Assembly: GCA_032718475.1 (NCBI GenBank)
Contig: JAUCBJ010004821.1
Location: forward strand, 1-32,534
Length of the DNA: 32,534 nt
Source of the DNA: Nemertoderma westbladi
Lineage: Eukaryota > Xenacoelomorpha > Nemertodermatida > Nemertodermatidae
Direction of reading: 5' to 3'
In this document: positions 8,486 through 18,240 of the stretch, in pieces
Layout: every line of letters begins with the position of its first letter
How positions within the stretch are numbered: the stretch's first letter is position 1
Translations under genes and position numbers: made by a program
Notes under the pieces: generated by a model
Databases searched by the model: none
What the model was told of the DNA's origin: nothing
The model's input: the letters and a program-made list of their open reading frames with translations, nothing else

Positions 8486-10122
8486 AGCTGCTATATGAGT
8501 TTATCAATATTATAATTAGTTATAATTAGGCTAGCGGGCGTCGCTGCCTATCCCTCTCGGCCCCCGGACAGCGCAAGATCCTCAGCGCTGGTGTACTTTC
8601 GCCGATGTGCCTATCGCCAACGTCGTAGCTGCACAACGACCACAACAACCAGCGCGAGTCACTCCACCATCCGTCCCAAAGGCTTAGATTTACTTCAGGT
8701 TCTTACTGGAGAGTTAGGGCTACTTTCACAATTGCGACTCGCTACTGTAAACACACTTTAGTAGTAACATTCACCTATAAACGCACAAATTCCACACAAC
8801 TGTCACAAATCGCACACATTCGGGCCATTTGTCCGTTAGTCAGTGCCTTCCAGAATGCCACGTTATTATTGGGTATCCTGGGATACTAGCAGTGAGCTAT
8901 TTTATTCCTTATGCTATTCAATGGGGCAAGCCCTTCAACTCACTTCTAATTCTAGCGTGGTTGTTGCCATGGTGACATTATGGAAAGCTAGCAGTAGAAT
9001 TAGGGTAATTCTCATGCATACAGATCTGGGATGCTATTTAATAGTAATTCTTTAATTGTCAATATTCCTCTTTATACATGATTTTATGAATTTTATCGGC
9101 TATTGACTATATATTGGAGATTCTCGCACACTAATACACTTAATATGGTGAATCTCCGCTCCCATGATCTATTAATTTATGGAATTTTGGGAATGTTATA
9201 AATTGTATAAAAATGACAATTTATCAAATTCATTAAAAGATATGAATTTAAATTTATTCCCGTAAATTTTATTATTTAATATTAAATAGACACAATTTTA
9301 TTCCAGAACATGTCTGGGGACTAGGATCCTTGATTCTAGGAAATTGGTCTTTTTAAGAATATCGGTAAGTGCTACGATATCTTAATAGACTAGAATTTTA
9401 AAGGATCTAAATTTTGACAGATTTTGTAAATATTAATAGTTAATATTTAAGATGGGCACCAGTTTATTCCAGAACATGTCTGGGGACGTTAACCACTGAT
9501 TCTAGAATTTTGTCTTTTAAGTATATCGGTGGGTGCCGCGATATCTTAATCGACTAGAATTACAGATGGTCAAAGGGTTTAACAGATTTATTTTGCGTTT
9601 TACGCTACTGTTAAAGGGACATCACGCTACTATATGTATTATTTAATATACGGTATGAGAGCAATATCGCAAGAAGCAATGTCAGTGAGAAGAGGCAAGT
9701 CGTTTCCAAGGTCTACCCAGAGCTTGGTTTAGCCGAGACACGAGGATCTGAATTTTGCATTCCTAATACTCTACTTAACCAATAATACTTGAATATAGTA
9801 GGAGCTTTATTGTACTTTAATAAGTACGGATATTTCATCTTACTGTAGTTACGTATTTGTAATGTAATACGGACAACGGACAGTAAGGAAAGAGAAAAAT
9901 AATTATTTCTCGCCGTCGCTGTAAATATATAATATATAAGTAATTAAGTAAGTAATAAACACTAATATATATTGCACTAATCTACTAAATAATCGCTAAA
10001 ATAACATTCTACTAAATAAAATTAAAGAAAACGATTATAATAAAATTACATAATAATACATACATAAATATAAAATAATAAGAATATAAAATAATATAGT
10101 CACACACCCACTCCAGACGTCG
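8486..10122. other. Non-coding spacer of the BEL/Pao element
   Basis: AT-rich sequence between the end of pol and the extra downstream gene. It contains the 166-bp repeat described separately and long A/T stretches near 9960-10100. No ORF with recognisable content was found on either strand. It could carry splice or promoter signals for the downstream gene, but none can be pointed to. Confidence 0.6.
9297..9600. repeat. 166-bp tandem repeat, about two copies
   Basis: TTTATTCCAGAACATGTCTG followed by GGGAC occurs at 9297 and again at 9463. Both copies continue with TTGATTCTAG-like or CTGATTCTAG, then ATATCGGT, CGATATCTTAAT and GACTAGAATT in the same order. The copies are moderately diverged. 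Confidence 0.85.
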
Positions 10123-10329
10123 TTACGTTGGGGAGTCCCTGGATGTTGGTTGGATTAGGGAGGTGGTCGTGGGAAGAGTATCTTGCTTTCCATAGTTTCC
10201 GGAGAGTTCTCTGTCTCTTTCCAGTAAACATAAACGACCAACTGGGCGATTGAGCTGCTGTGTCTCGAAGACAATTCCCGGTTTCTTGAAGTTACGTCGC
10301 ATGACGACGAGTTCTACCGATCGCACCAA
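10123..10329 (-). pseudogene. BEL/Pao pol C-terminus, frameshifted from integrase
   Basis: The block begins VRSVELVVMRRNFKKPG and contains RPVGRLCLLE, the typical final motif of BEL/Pao polyproteins (after the integrase, in the domain often called DUF5641). It overlaps the preceding integrase block by about 16 bases in another frame, so a small indel near 10325 separates them. The stop at 10123 marks the end of pol. Confidence 0.75.
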
Positions 10330-10943
10330 ACATCATCCGAGATGTGAGTCTCGATGATACGACCTGTCTGCCACCTCTTACGTGGAAGATCTGAATCCAC
10401 AATAAGGACCATGTCTCCAGCGCTGACGTTTTCTTGCTGCGCAAACCACTTAGTTCGAAGTTGTAGCGTGGGCAGATAATGTTTTTCGAAATGGTCAGCG
10501 AAACGACGGGATAACAACTGCATAAGTTGCCAAGTTTGCCGGCAGTATTCGTCTCCGTCTGTAATTTCCGATCGTGGGAGCATGGCTACAGGTTTCTTCA
10601 GTAGGAAGTGCGCGGGTGTTAGCGCTTCCAGGGAATCGGGACTCGAGGAGACTGGCATAAGCGGTCTCTCGTTGAGATAGGAGGCGATTTCCTCCATTAA
10701 CATCCGAAAAAGTTCGTCGGTGAGATACGCGCGGCATGGCACTATGAAGTGAAATGCGGTCTTCATGCTCCTGATTAATCTCTCCCAACTTCCTCCCCAC
10801 CAAGGGGCGTCGGCGGCGTTGAAGGTCCAGCTAGACGCTGTTACCCTTAGCTGATCGTCCACCTGTCTTTGGTTCCAATCTTTGACGTAAGCTTTGATTT
10901 CATTGTTGGCACCAATGAAGTTCGTTCCCTTATCAGATCTCAT
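10314..10943 (-). pseudogene. BEL/Pao integrase, second half of catalytic core and C-terminal domain
   Basis: Starts just after the TGA at 10971 in the same frame. RSDKGTNFIGANNE holds the second catalytic Asp, and APWWGGSWERLIRSMK holds the catalytic Glu of the D,D-E triad. LTPAHFLL and later KRWQTGRI belong to the C-terminal domain that follows the core in BEL/Pao. The frame ends prematurely at 10314 because of the downstream frameshift. The catalytic residues seen are intact. Confidence 0.85.
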
Positions 10944-10970
10944 CGTGCTAGTTCCAAAGCGAGTGATCTG

Positions 10971-11657
10971 TCATCGTAAGCTCAATAAGAAGCTGTTGGT
11001 AGATAAATCGTTCACCATATCGAGATGGATAGCTCTACAAGTCATACAAACAAAGATGACACACCATCTCTTGACTATAGTCCTAGCACGATATACTTCA
11101 ATAGGGCCAAATAAATCTACACCGGTATTAGTAAAGGGTGGTTCATAGAAGCTTACTCGTTCCCTAGGTAATTCTGCCACTCGCTGTGTTAAAGGCCTAC
11201 TGAATGCTTTCCTACAGGGTATGCAGTTCCTAAGAACTTGGTTCAGAGCTCTACGGGGTTTATAAAAATAATAGCGAGTTCGAATTTCGCTAAGAACTCG
11301 TTCTCTACCAGCATGATAAAGTTTGCTGTGAACATCTACAATCATCTTGATTTGTATTTCAAGATTTCTAATGAGTATGGGAAACTTGGTGTCAAAGGAT
11401 AATGGAGCATTAGTTAATCTTCCTCCAACACGTATCAACCCATCTATCATTGTGCTAGAGAAACAATCCCTTAAGCGCATCTGTGGATTTCTCAACAACA
11501 GGAAATACTTATCGGAATCCTCATAGCAGTGCAGGAGTTTCAGCATCTGCTTGTTGGTTTCTTCATGCTCCTGATAACTGATCTTCTCCTTCAGAAACCT
11601 GTCAGATATCTTATATTTGGGAAGATCTTTAACAACATGGACCTGATGGGCCTGCAC
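10971..11657 (-). pseudogene. BEL/Pao integrase, zinc-binding domain and first half of the core
   Basis: Contains an HHCC zinc site: a His pair around KLYHAGRERVL and the Cys pair in NCIPCRKA. It is followed by the core with TNTGVDLFGPIEVY, which holds the first catalytic Asp, and CRAIHLDMVNDLSTNSFL. It ends at a TGA (10971-10973), after which the same frame continues into the rest of the core. The stop therefore truncates integrase between its first and second acidic residues. Upstream, the frame is also continuous with the RNase H block across the TGA at 11799. Confidence 0.88.
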
Positions 11658-11798
11658 AGATGTCAGTGGAGCGGTATCACTATTGGTCTTTGCCCTGGAG
11701 TAATGATGATGAAAACATCGTTTTAAATATGTAACGGCTTTACAGAGCCGGTTCCAGGAACTGTAGTGATATATCGCTCTCTGCAGGAGAGGTGAGAG

Positions 11799-13088
11799 TC
11801 ATTGCGAGACGTCTGGTATTCCAGATTTCCAATCCCTCTCTCTGATTTCAACAACAGACTTATTTGTGGCTATGGGTTTCGGATCCAAAGTGTCGTCTCC
11901 GGAAGTGTGTAGTACAGACAGATCTACTACGGGTTTAAATAACTTCGATTTACTCACCTGAGTTTTAGGTTTGACTTTCTCCGCTCCCTTGGCCTGTCTA
12001 ATCTCTGCCGTAGTAAGATGGGGAGGCCATTCATTCTCTTCTTTGCTTAGGAAGTCGGGTCCACCTAACCAGTCTGGAGTATCTATCAGTTCTTGTGGAG
12101 TTGCTCCCCTGGAGGCGATGTCTGCTGGATTAATTGTTCCGGGGCAATGTCTCCATTGATCCATCTTCGTGCGACTAAGTATAATGGCTACTCTGTTGGT
12201 AACGAAGACGCTGAACTGACAGACTTCATTGGTTATATACTCCAACACGAGTAAAGCAGCGGTCCAATAGACAGTTTTCTCCAGTGGATATTCAATCTGT
12301 TCTGTTACATTCCAGCCGATGGCTGTAGCGTATAGAGCCGCTTTTAACTCCGCTCGAGGAACTTTCAACTTGTTGTTTATCAATGCCTTAGAGGTAACCA
12401 AGGCGACTTTGATTCCATCCGGAGTTTCCACTCTTAGGTAGGCTACTATACCTATTCCCATATCGCTGGCGTCTCCAAACACATGGAGTTGATAGGAATA
12501 CGTAGGGAGAACATGACCAAAATATGAACGGGAAATTATAAAGTTCTCGATGGCTGGTAGAGAATCTTCCCATTTCATCCACTTCTTTAATAATTCTCCC
12601 TTAAGTGGATCGTCCCATGAGTGGTTTTCAAGCCACATTTGTTGTACTAAACTCCGAGCAATCAATATAACTGGGCTAATAAATCCCAATGGATCGAAAT
12701 AAGTGCACAGGATACTTAAACAAATCCGTTTAGTCCGAACTGGATTATCTCGCTGTTTTAGCTGGAAAAACAGGATATCTCTCTCTGTGTCCCATTTCAA
12801 ACCAAGTGTCTTGGTCTCTGGAAGATCATCTTTGATTAGGTCTAGGTCTTTCGCTCCTCGATCTTCTACTGGGATCGATTCCAGAAACTCACGGGAGTTG
12901 CTGGTGAATTTAGTTAATCGAAATCCACCTCTTTTTAAGCACTCTACCGTTCCTTTGGCGACATCAATGGCTTCTTCCACAGATGGAAGGGACTTTAAAT
13001 TGTCGTCCATGTATATATCCCGTTTGATGTTGTCGATCACCTCTTTTGAGAAGGCGTCCCGGTTGTCATCGGCAGTGGTGCGCACCAC
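11799..13088 (-). pseudogene. BEL/Pao reverse transcriptase C-terminus and RNase H
   Basis: RT motif C is YMDD at 13002-13013, in a stretch typical of BEL/Pao (IKRDIYMDDNLKS). It is followed by TKTLGLKWD and FDPLGFISPV. RNase H begins at HVFGDASDMGIG and continues with KVPRAELKAAL. The next catalytic Asp, usually in WTDS, is replaced: the gene reads YWTAALLVL, with Ala codons at 12258-12260 and 12255-12257. HCPGTINPADIASRG follows. The frame is open to the TGA at 11799-11801 and then continues in frame towards integrase. At its upstream end a TGA at 13092-13094 separates it from the rest of the RT. Confidence 0.88.
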
Positions 13089-13094
13089 TGATCA

Positions 13095-13253
13095 GGCGTT
13101 TGAAGGGCTTGAGATGATCCCAAAAGCCTGGATTTTCATCCAATACTCCACCGGTTTCTGGTTGAGGTCTCCTTCAGGCCACCACAGAAATAGTAGGCTG
13201 TCTCGATCCCTATCCAGCGCCTTGACTTGTAAGAACATGCCTTCTATATCGGA
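13095..13253 (-). pseudogene. BEL/Pao RT palm fragment downstream of the nested LINE
   Basis: This is the RT segment between motif A and motif C (containing KALDRDRDSLLFLWW and IQAFGIISSPSNA), directly after the LINE insertion site. The TSD bases TCTATATCGGA (13243-13253) encode part of motif A and are duplicated at 15877-15887. The frame agrees with both neighbours: the inserted length plus duplication, 2634 bp, is a multiple of three. Confidence 0.8.
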
Positions 13254-13255
13254 TC

Positions 13256-14190
13256 AGATCAGTATACGATGGTTCGACAACATTTGTGTCTACTGTTGAC
13301 GGTGATACAGAACCATTTGAAGTGTTATGGGGCATCCTCCAAGGAGACACACTTGCACCATTCTTGTTCATTATTGTGGTTGACTATGTTCTACGCATGT
13401 CCTTAGATCATCATAATGATGATGGGGTGATGATAACTCCACCTACTGGCTCCAGAAGACGAGGAAATCCTGCCAAGTACCTAACTGATCTAGACTTTGC
13501 TGATGACTTAGGAGTACTCTCAGAATCATTAGAGGGAGCCCAACGGCTCCTCAGCTCATTAGAACATGCTGCTTCTAGTGTTGGTCTTTTTATTAACTCC
13601 AGAAAGACCAAAATTCTGACAGTTAACTTTGAAAGTCCTCAGCAAGTCTCTGATCGGATGAGCATAAGCTCAAACGATGGTATGCTTGAGCATGTGGACG
13701 ACTTCTGTTACCTGGGATCATGGATCCGGAAGTCAGATGAGGACCTTCGAATACGTAAGGGAAAGGCATGGGCAGCCTTGAATAGGCTTTCCAAGATTTG
13801 GAAATCACCGAGAATTAATCGGAAACTTAAGGTCCGATTATTTAGAGCAGCAGTAGTTCCAGTACTCCTCTACGGGAGTCCATGCTGGGCTCTAACTGCT
13901 GATGACACCAAATCTCTGGATGGCACATTCACAAGAATGCTACGCCGGGTTCATTGTGTCAAGTACAATGCACACATCTCCAACCAGACACTATATAACA
14001 TTGGAGGTGTCTCATTGGTTCCCCCAAGCTTGACACTAGAACAAAATCGCCTCCGCTTTGCAGGACATTGCTTTCGCCGTGAGGACCAGCCAGTGCATAA
14101 TCTTGTACTTTGGCAGCCTCATGGAGTGAATAAGCATGGTGGACAGCCCATGACTTTCTTGAGACGCATCTTAAAGGACACTGGCCTTAA
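13256..14190 (+). pseudogene. RTE-like LINE reverse transcriptase, C-terminal part
   Basis: Open from the truncation point. ILQGDTLAPFLFIIVVDYVL is motif B, and DLDFADDLGVL holds the catalytic FADD (about 13496-13507). NSRKTKILTVN, FCYLGSWI, KVRLFRAAVVPVLLYG and DGTFTRMLRRV follow in the order usual for RTE and related LINEs. The sequence RRILKDTGL near the end is cut by the TTAA element, after which the normal frame resumes at 15750. The first ATG (13286) is internal, not a true start. No stop or frameshift is seen in this part, so the LINE copy was young when it was interrupted. Confidence 0.85.
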
Positions 14191-15745
14191 CCCTATTAAA
14201 CCCGGGGGGGGGGGTCAATATGACCCCTCCCGTGGTTTTTTTATTATAATTCTGAAACAAACGCAGTTGGGAATCTGAAATTTTATGACTTTTCCTAAAA
14301 ATCTATTGTCTTCCTAGTTGTGAAAACCGTTTTCAAAAATATTGGGTACTTTTCGAGTTATAGCACCATTTTTTAACCCTACTTTTGGCACTTTTTTTGA
14401 GACGTTTTTTGAAAATTACATTTCATTAAATATGAATTGTAACATCTCTATTTTTGATTTACACCGGTTTTTTGGTGTTAGAAATTGGATGGAATTCATA
14501 TAAATTGATTTAGAAATTTCAAACTTGTTTTTTTCGGTGGGTGCCAAATTTTGGTGCCAGCACCAAATTTTGAAATATGTCAATTTTGTAAATTGATTGT
14601 TTGAAACTTGTTTTTTACGCAATTGGGGTTTTTTGGGGTTCTGGATTCGATTAAATATATACGAGTTGCACCAAGCGTATCAAACTTGTATTTTTCGGTG
14701 CTGTGTGCAAATTTTGGTGCTAGCACGAAATTTTGAAAATCCATTCAATAGATAAAATTGCTTGTGACAATTTATTTCTTGCGTTTTAGAGGTTTATGGC
14801 TGTTCTGAATTCAATGGAATATATAATTATCGAACTAGACATCTCAAACTTGTATTTTTCGGATGTGGGTGCAAAATGTGGTGCTAGCACCAAATTTTGA
14901 AAACCATCAAATATATCAATTGATTGTGTCACCTTGTTTCTTGCGTTATACGGGTTTGTGATGGTTCTGAATTCAATGGAATCAGTAAAAATTTTATAAG
15001 AGTCCTCAAACTTGTATTTTTCGCCGGTGGGTGAAAATTGTTGTGCCAGCACCAAATTTTGGAAAATATGCAAATTGATCAGTAGATAGTATCACCTTGT
15101 TTCTTGCGTTATACGGGTTTATGAGGGTCCTGAATCCGATGGAATCAATAAAAACAGCACTGGACATCGCAAAATTGTACTTTTTGGTGATGGGTACGAA
15201 ATTTGGTGCTAGCACCAAAATTTGCCAAATTACGCCGAAAAATACAAGTAGCAATGATCTGGCATATTAGAAACGTATTCCATTAGAATCAGCGCCCTCG
15301 AAAACCTCAAAATGTGAATTTATAGCATCGTATAAGTGAATTAAAAATTTTATGTTCTAACTGAAAAGTGCTGGTTACTTGTTTTTTTCATTTTTTTCCT
15401 ACGCAGAGAGGACTAAACAGCCATTTATAGTAATCATATCATTTTTGAATATTTTCCAATGTATTTTGCACCCCAGAAAACCTGTATTGAAAAATAATTA
15501 GCCGAAAATGTAACTTTCAAATTTTGTGAAAATTGTGCACTACTTGTAATTTTGGTGCTGCAATATAACCACCCCAGTACATTTTTTCGAAAATTTTTTT
15601 TTTCGGTCGGATCCAGACAAGTCATACCTACGTACAAACAAAAAATCAGACGTTTTCGTAAATATTTGTAGATTTTAGAGGGGGGGGGGTCAATATGACC
15701 CCCCCCGGTATTTGTACAACATTTTATAGCCCGGTACTAATAGGG
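14191..15745. mobile_element. Complete non-autonomous TTAA-type (piggyBac-like) TIR element
   Basis: 1555 bp flanked by TTAA on both sides (14187-14190 and 15746-15749), with terminal inverted repeats CCCTATTA/TAATAGGG. Just inside each end lies a G-run, TCAATATGA and C-run motif (about 14204-14230 and 15680-15706), a near-palindrome that gives matching subterminal structure. The interior is a 163-bp tandem array. Removing the element plus one TTAA restores the RTE reading frame exactly. No transposase gene is present, so it must be mobilised in trans. TTAA targets are also used by Kolobok elements, so piggyBac is the likelier but not the only option. Confidence 0.85.
14517..15300. repeat. 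About 163-bp tandem array carrying palindrome GGTGCTAGCACC
   Basis: Five units, each beginning near TCAAACTTGTATTTTTCGG and carrying GGTGCTAGCACC or a one- or two-base variant. The palindromes sit at 14553, 14716, 14880, 15042 and 15205, spaced 163, 164, 162 and 163. Later parts of the unit share CTTGTTTCTTGCGTTATACG and a TGAATTCAATGGAAT block. Minus-strand ORFs here (repeating FQNLVLAP) are products of the repeat and not genes. Confidence 0.88.
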
Positions 15746-15749
15746 TTAA

Positions 15750-15834
15750 AGATGCGGATGATCTAGCAAATGTCATGGGTGATAGGGAGTTGTGGTGGTG
15801 CAATTTTGTTGACAAGCCGGCACAGCATTCTTAA
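15750..15834 (+). pseudogene. RTE-like LINE ORF, last codons
   Basis: Immediately after the TTAA duplication the LINE frame resumes (DADDLANVMGDRELW) and ends at TAA, 15832-15834. Related RTE proteins also finish a short distance after DTGL with an M-x-DR-x-x-W motif, so this is the natural C-terminus. Confidence 0.8.
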
Positions 15835-15887
15835 AAATGCCGCTGCAATGCAGCATGCCGATCCTAGTAGTAGTAGTCTATATCGGA

Positions 15888-15908
15888 GGCGAAAACGATT
15901 GAATATTG
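15888..15908 (-). pseudogene. BEL/Pao RT motif A fragment upstream of the nested LINE
   Basis: This stretch lies between the LINE's right target duplication and the TGA at 15909-15911. It carries the codons leading into motif A (SIVFAS), whose Asp is encoded at the duplication itself. It joins 15909-16991 in frame across the TGA, and the other side of the LINE in frame across the insertion. Confidence 0.75.
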
Positions 15909-16991
15909 TCATAATCTTAAGAGTATTCCCAACAAGGATTGGAGTAAGTTGGGTCCTGGTAACAACTCGGAATTAAGGGATTGGCCCATGTAGAGGGCGG
16001 AGCCGTCGAATACTACTCGTACCTCATGAGGTTTACCAGGTTTGGGAACGTAATGATGTGTTAAATAGTACGTTCTTTCAGTTAGGGGTGTTCCTTCCGG
16101 TACTCGCTCCGCATATCCCTTATTAATAAATTTCTTCAACTGAGTCTGATACATTTCTTTAGCTGAAGCATTTGCCGTAAGGCGTCGATGTAGTTGAGCA
16201 ATTCTTTTCTCCGCCAAGGGTCGGTTGTTTATGAATTTTGGTTCTCGCTTTCGGAAAGGTAGACCGATTTCATATCTACCTTGATCTTTAAGAAAACGTG
16301 TGGTTGTCCCCTGGATCTGCTTGGCTCTTTCTTCTTCTACCGATAGGGCCTTATCGTAGGAATTGGGCTCCACAGCCTCTTGAGTAAAGAATCGTACGGC
16401 GTGTTCATCTCGAGTTTTCGCGTTATATCTCTCGATTACGTCATTCAGTTCGTCGTTATAGTTGACTTGTCCTGATGGACGAATGACTTGACATAGGTTC
16501 ACTTGGTTTTGCCAAGTCTCGTTTTCCGTAAGGATATCGATTGTATTCTCTTCGTCGAAGAGCTGATGGATATCGTCATTATCCGAGGAGTATGGTGTTC
16601 CCTCAGTTGGGTCGTCAACTTCACTGCTCTCCACTTCCCATTCACTTAATTGATATACCTGTTCTTTTGGTAATCTTTCCATAAGGGTTCTACGGGAAGG
16701 GCCAGTAAAGTACCAACCTACTCTAGTTCTTCCCGCATAGACTTGTAATGGTTGTGGTTGAGCAGGCCGTTTCTCCAATGTCTCAAGCGCTTCATGCGCA
16801 TTTTGGCCGATGAGTATTTGCACTCCAGGGTAATCCGTGTTGAATCTAGGTATATTAAGCTGCTGGGTGGAATCGTCCTCATCCCAGTTATAAGGTTCTA
16901 CTTGGTTGGTAGCGAAGTTCTTTATCTCCACCATTTTTACTGACCTTATACTATGTTCTCCTGGTTCATCCTGGGGGGGTGGACAACGCAC
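15909..16991 (-). pseudogene. BEL/Pao protease C-terminus, linker and RT N-terminal fingers
   Basis: The first part holds NTDYPGVQILIGQNAHEA, the hydrophobic C-terminal strand of the retropepsin with its ILIG motif. A linker follows, with ITEN-like acidic sequence and RFFTQEAVEPNSYDKA. The RT begins near KREPKFINNRPLAEKR and contains YYLTHHYVPKPGKPHEVRVV, FDGSA and LLPGPNLLQSLLGI, all typical BEL/Pao RT finger motifs. It ends at a TGA just before motif A. The apparent start at 16991 is not real: this frame is entered from the gag-protease ORF through a one-base slip at the C7 run. Confidence 0.85.
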
Positions 16992-18141
16992 CTACATAAT
17001 AATCAGCTATTACTGTAGATTTCCAAACCTGCATAATTCCTGACATGTTTAACTTAGTTCGGAACTTGGGTTGTCCAGCAAAGATGTCTTCGGCTAGTTC
17101 TTTGTCGATGAATGTTCCTGTGCTACCGGAGTCAAGGAGGGCGTTCACTGTATAACTCCTTTTAAGTCCGTGGACCCTTAACTGTACTACTGGAAATTCT
17201 CGGATTCCTACATTGGAAGTTGGTGCTTTCCAAGATGGTTGTCGGTCAGAAGTAGTTAGGGGGAGCTCGCTGTCGGTGTCCTTTTCATACGTAAGTGCTC
17301 GATACACTGCGGTATTTATCAGGTAACAGGATTCGTTTTCGTCGGAGAATTCGTCCGTATAGAATCCTTCCATCTCAGAACTTTGGTCAGTGTCGTTCAC
17401 ATCACTGAATTGGACATGTAGTTCGGACTCACTTACCTGACTCGGGCTGTTTCGATCGAATTCAGTGTGCAACAAGATATGATGTTTTACGCCGCACTTT
17501 GCACACCTTGCGTCGGAATAACAGGTTCGCCGTTGGTGTCCTCGTCTGAGGCAATTATAACACAACCGCTTGTCCCACATGACCTCACGTCTGTCCTTTA
17601 GTGATTTCCTCAGGAATTCATCACACGCACTTAAACAGTGGGTACCGTCACACAGCACACATTTTGGTTTGATGTTACTTACCTTACTTTGGGTAACGTT
17701 GTGCACACTCGTTCTTTCCTCGGGCTTTCTTACATGAATTCTCTTAGGAGATGTAGGAGGAGTTTTTCTTACCTGTTCTCTCCTGTCATTGGTTCGAGAC
17801 TTGAATTTACTTACGTCCTTAGGCGTTTTATTGACATAATAAGATCTTTCAGTGTCTTTCCCGCTGTCTTCTTCTTGAGAAGCCTGGCTTTCGCCGTCGT
17901 CGGTATAACACACTGGTGTTACTTTTCTCCTAGAAACGGGTTTCTCACTTACCTTGTTTTCCGGTGTCTTCTCTCTGGACTGCTTTAGGAGCTGTAATTT
18001 TACTTCTCCATCTAAGGATGACATGAGATCAGCCATGGTAGGGTCTCGTCTTTGATGTTCCATCATATATAACACTTTCTTATCCCAGCGTGTACCTACT
18101 CCACCCTTAGGTAAAGTAGAGGCCACAGCTCCAATAACCAT
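16966..18141 (-). pseudogene. BEL/Pao gag C-terminus with zinc knuckles, and aspartic protease
   Basis: Same frame as the gag block upstream (the TGA at 18241-18243 is the only interruption), so the ATG at 18141 is internal. Three Cys/His clusters are visible: CVLCDGTHCLSAC, CYNCLRRGHQRRTC and CAKCGVKHHILLH, which would bind the RNA genome. Between the N-terminal part and the knuckles is a long polar linker with KTPENK- and RRKV-type sequence. The protease begins near FPVVQLRVHGL, with the active site LLDSGSTGTF (DSGS at 17122-17133). The frame ends early at 16966 because the C7 run puts it out of phase, splitting the protease between two frames. Confidence 0.87.
16973..16979 (-). other. C7 homopolymer at the frame break in the protease
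   Basis: Seven C on the minus strand (GTCCACCCCCCCAGG) lie exactly where the gag-protease frame must switch to reach the rest of the protease. Because the break falls inside one folded domain, a slippage mutation or sequencing error is more likely than programmed frameshifting. Confidence 0.6.
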
Positions 18142-18240
18142 AGAACTCTGATATTCATGAGACTTACCTAGCCAATCTAATTGTCTACAGATCTCCTGAA
18201 TTTCATCGGAAAACTCTATAATCCCGCTGCTAATGAATTT

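Larger units (their letters stand above)
13254..15876 (+). mobile_element. 5'-truncated RTE-like LINE inserted in the BEL/Pao RT
   Basis: An 11-bp duplication, TCTATATCGGA, flanks it at 13243-13253 and 15877-15887. Without its own nested element it is only about 1.06 kb and begins inside the RT between motifs A and B, as expected of target-primed reverse transcription that stopped early. It lies on the plus strand, opposite to BEL/Pao. The 3' untranslated region is only about 42 bases and ends in TAGTAGTAGTAG. Short 3' UTRs with simple trinucleotide tails are a known feature of RTE elements. Confidence 0.88.

Noticed and set aside
10894-13299. Plus-strand ORFs opposite the pol gene (for example 12703-13299)
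   Set aside because: Antisense shadows of the conserved minus-strand RT, RNase H and integrase frame.
14416-15254. Minus-strand ORFs with repeating FQNLVLAP inside the TTAA element
   Set aside because: They follow the 163-bp repeat and break at each unit; no transposase motif is present.
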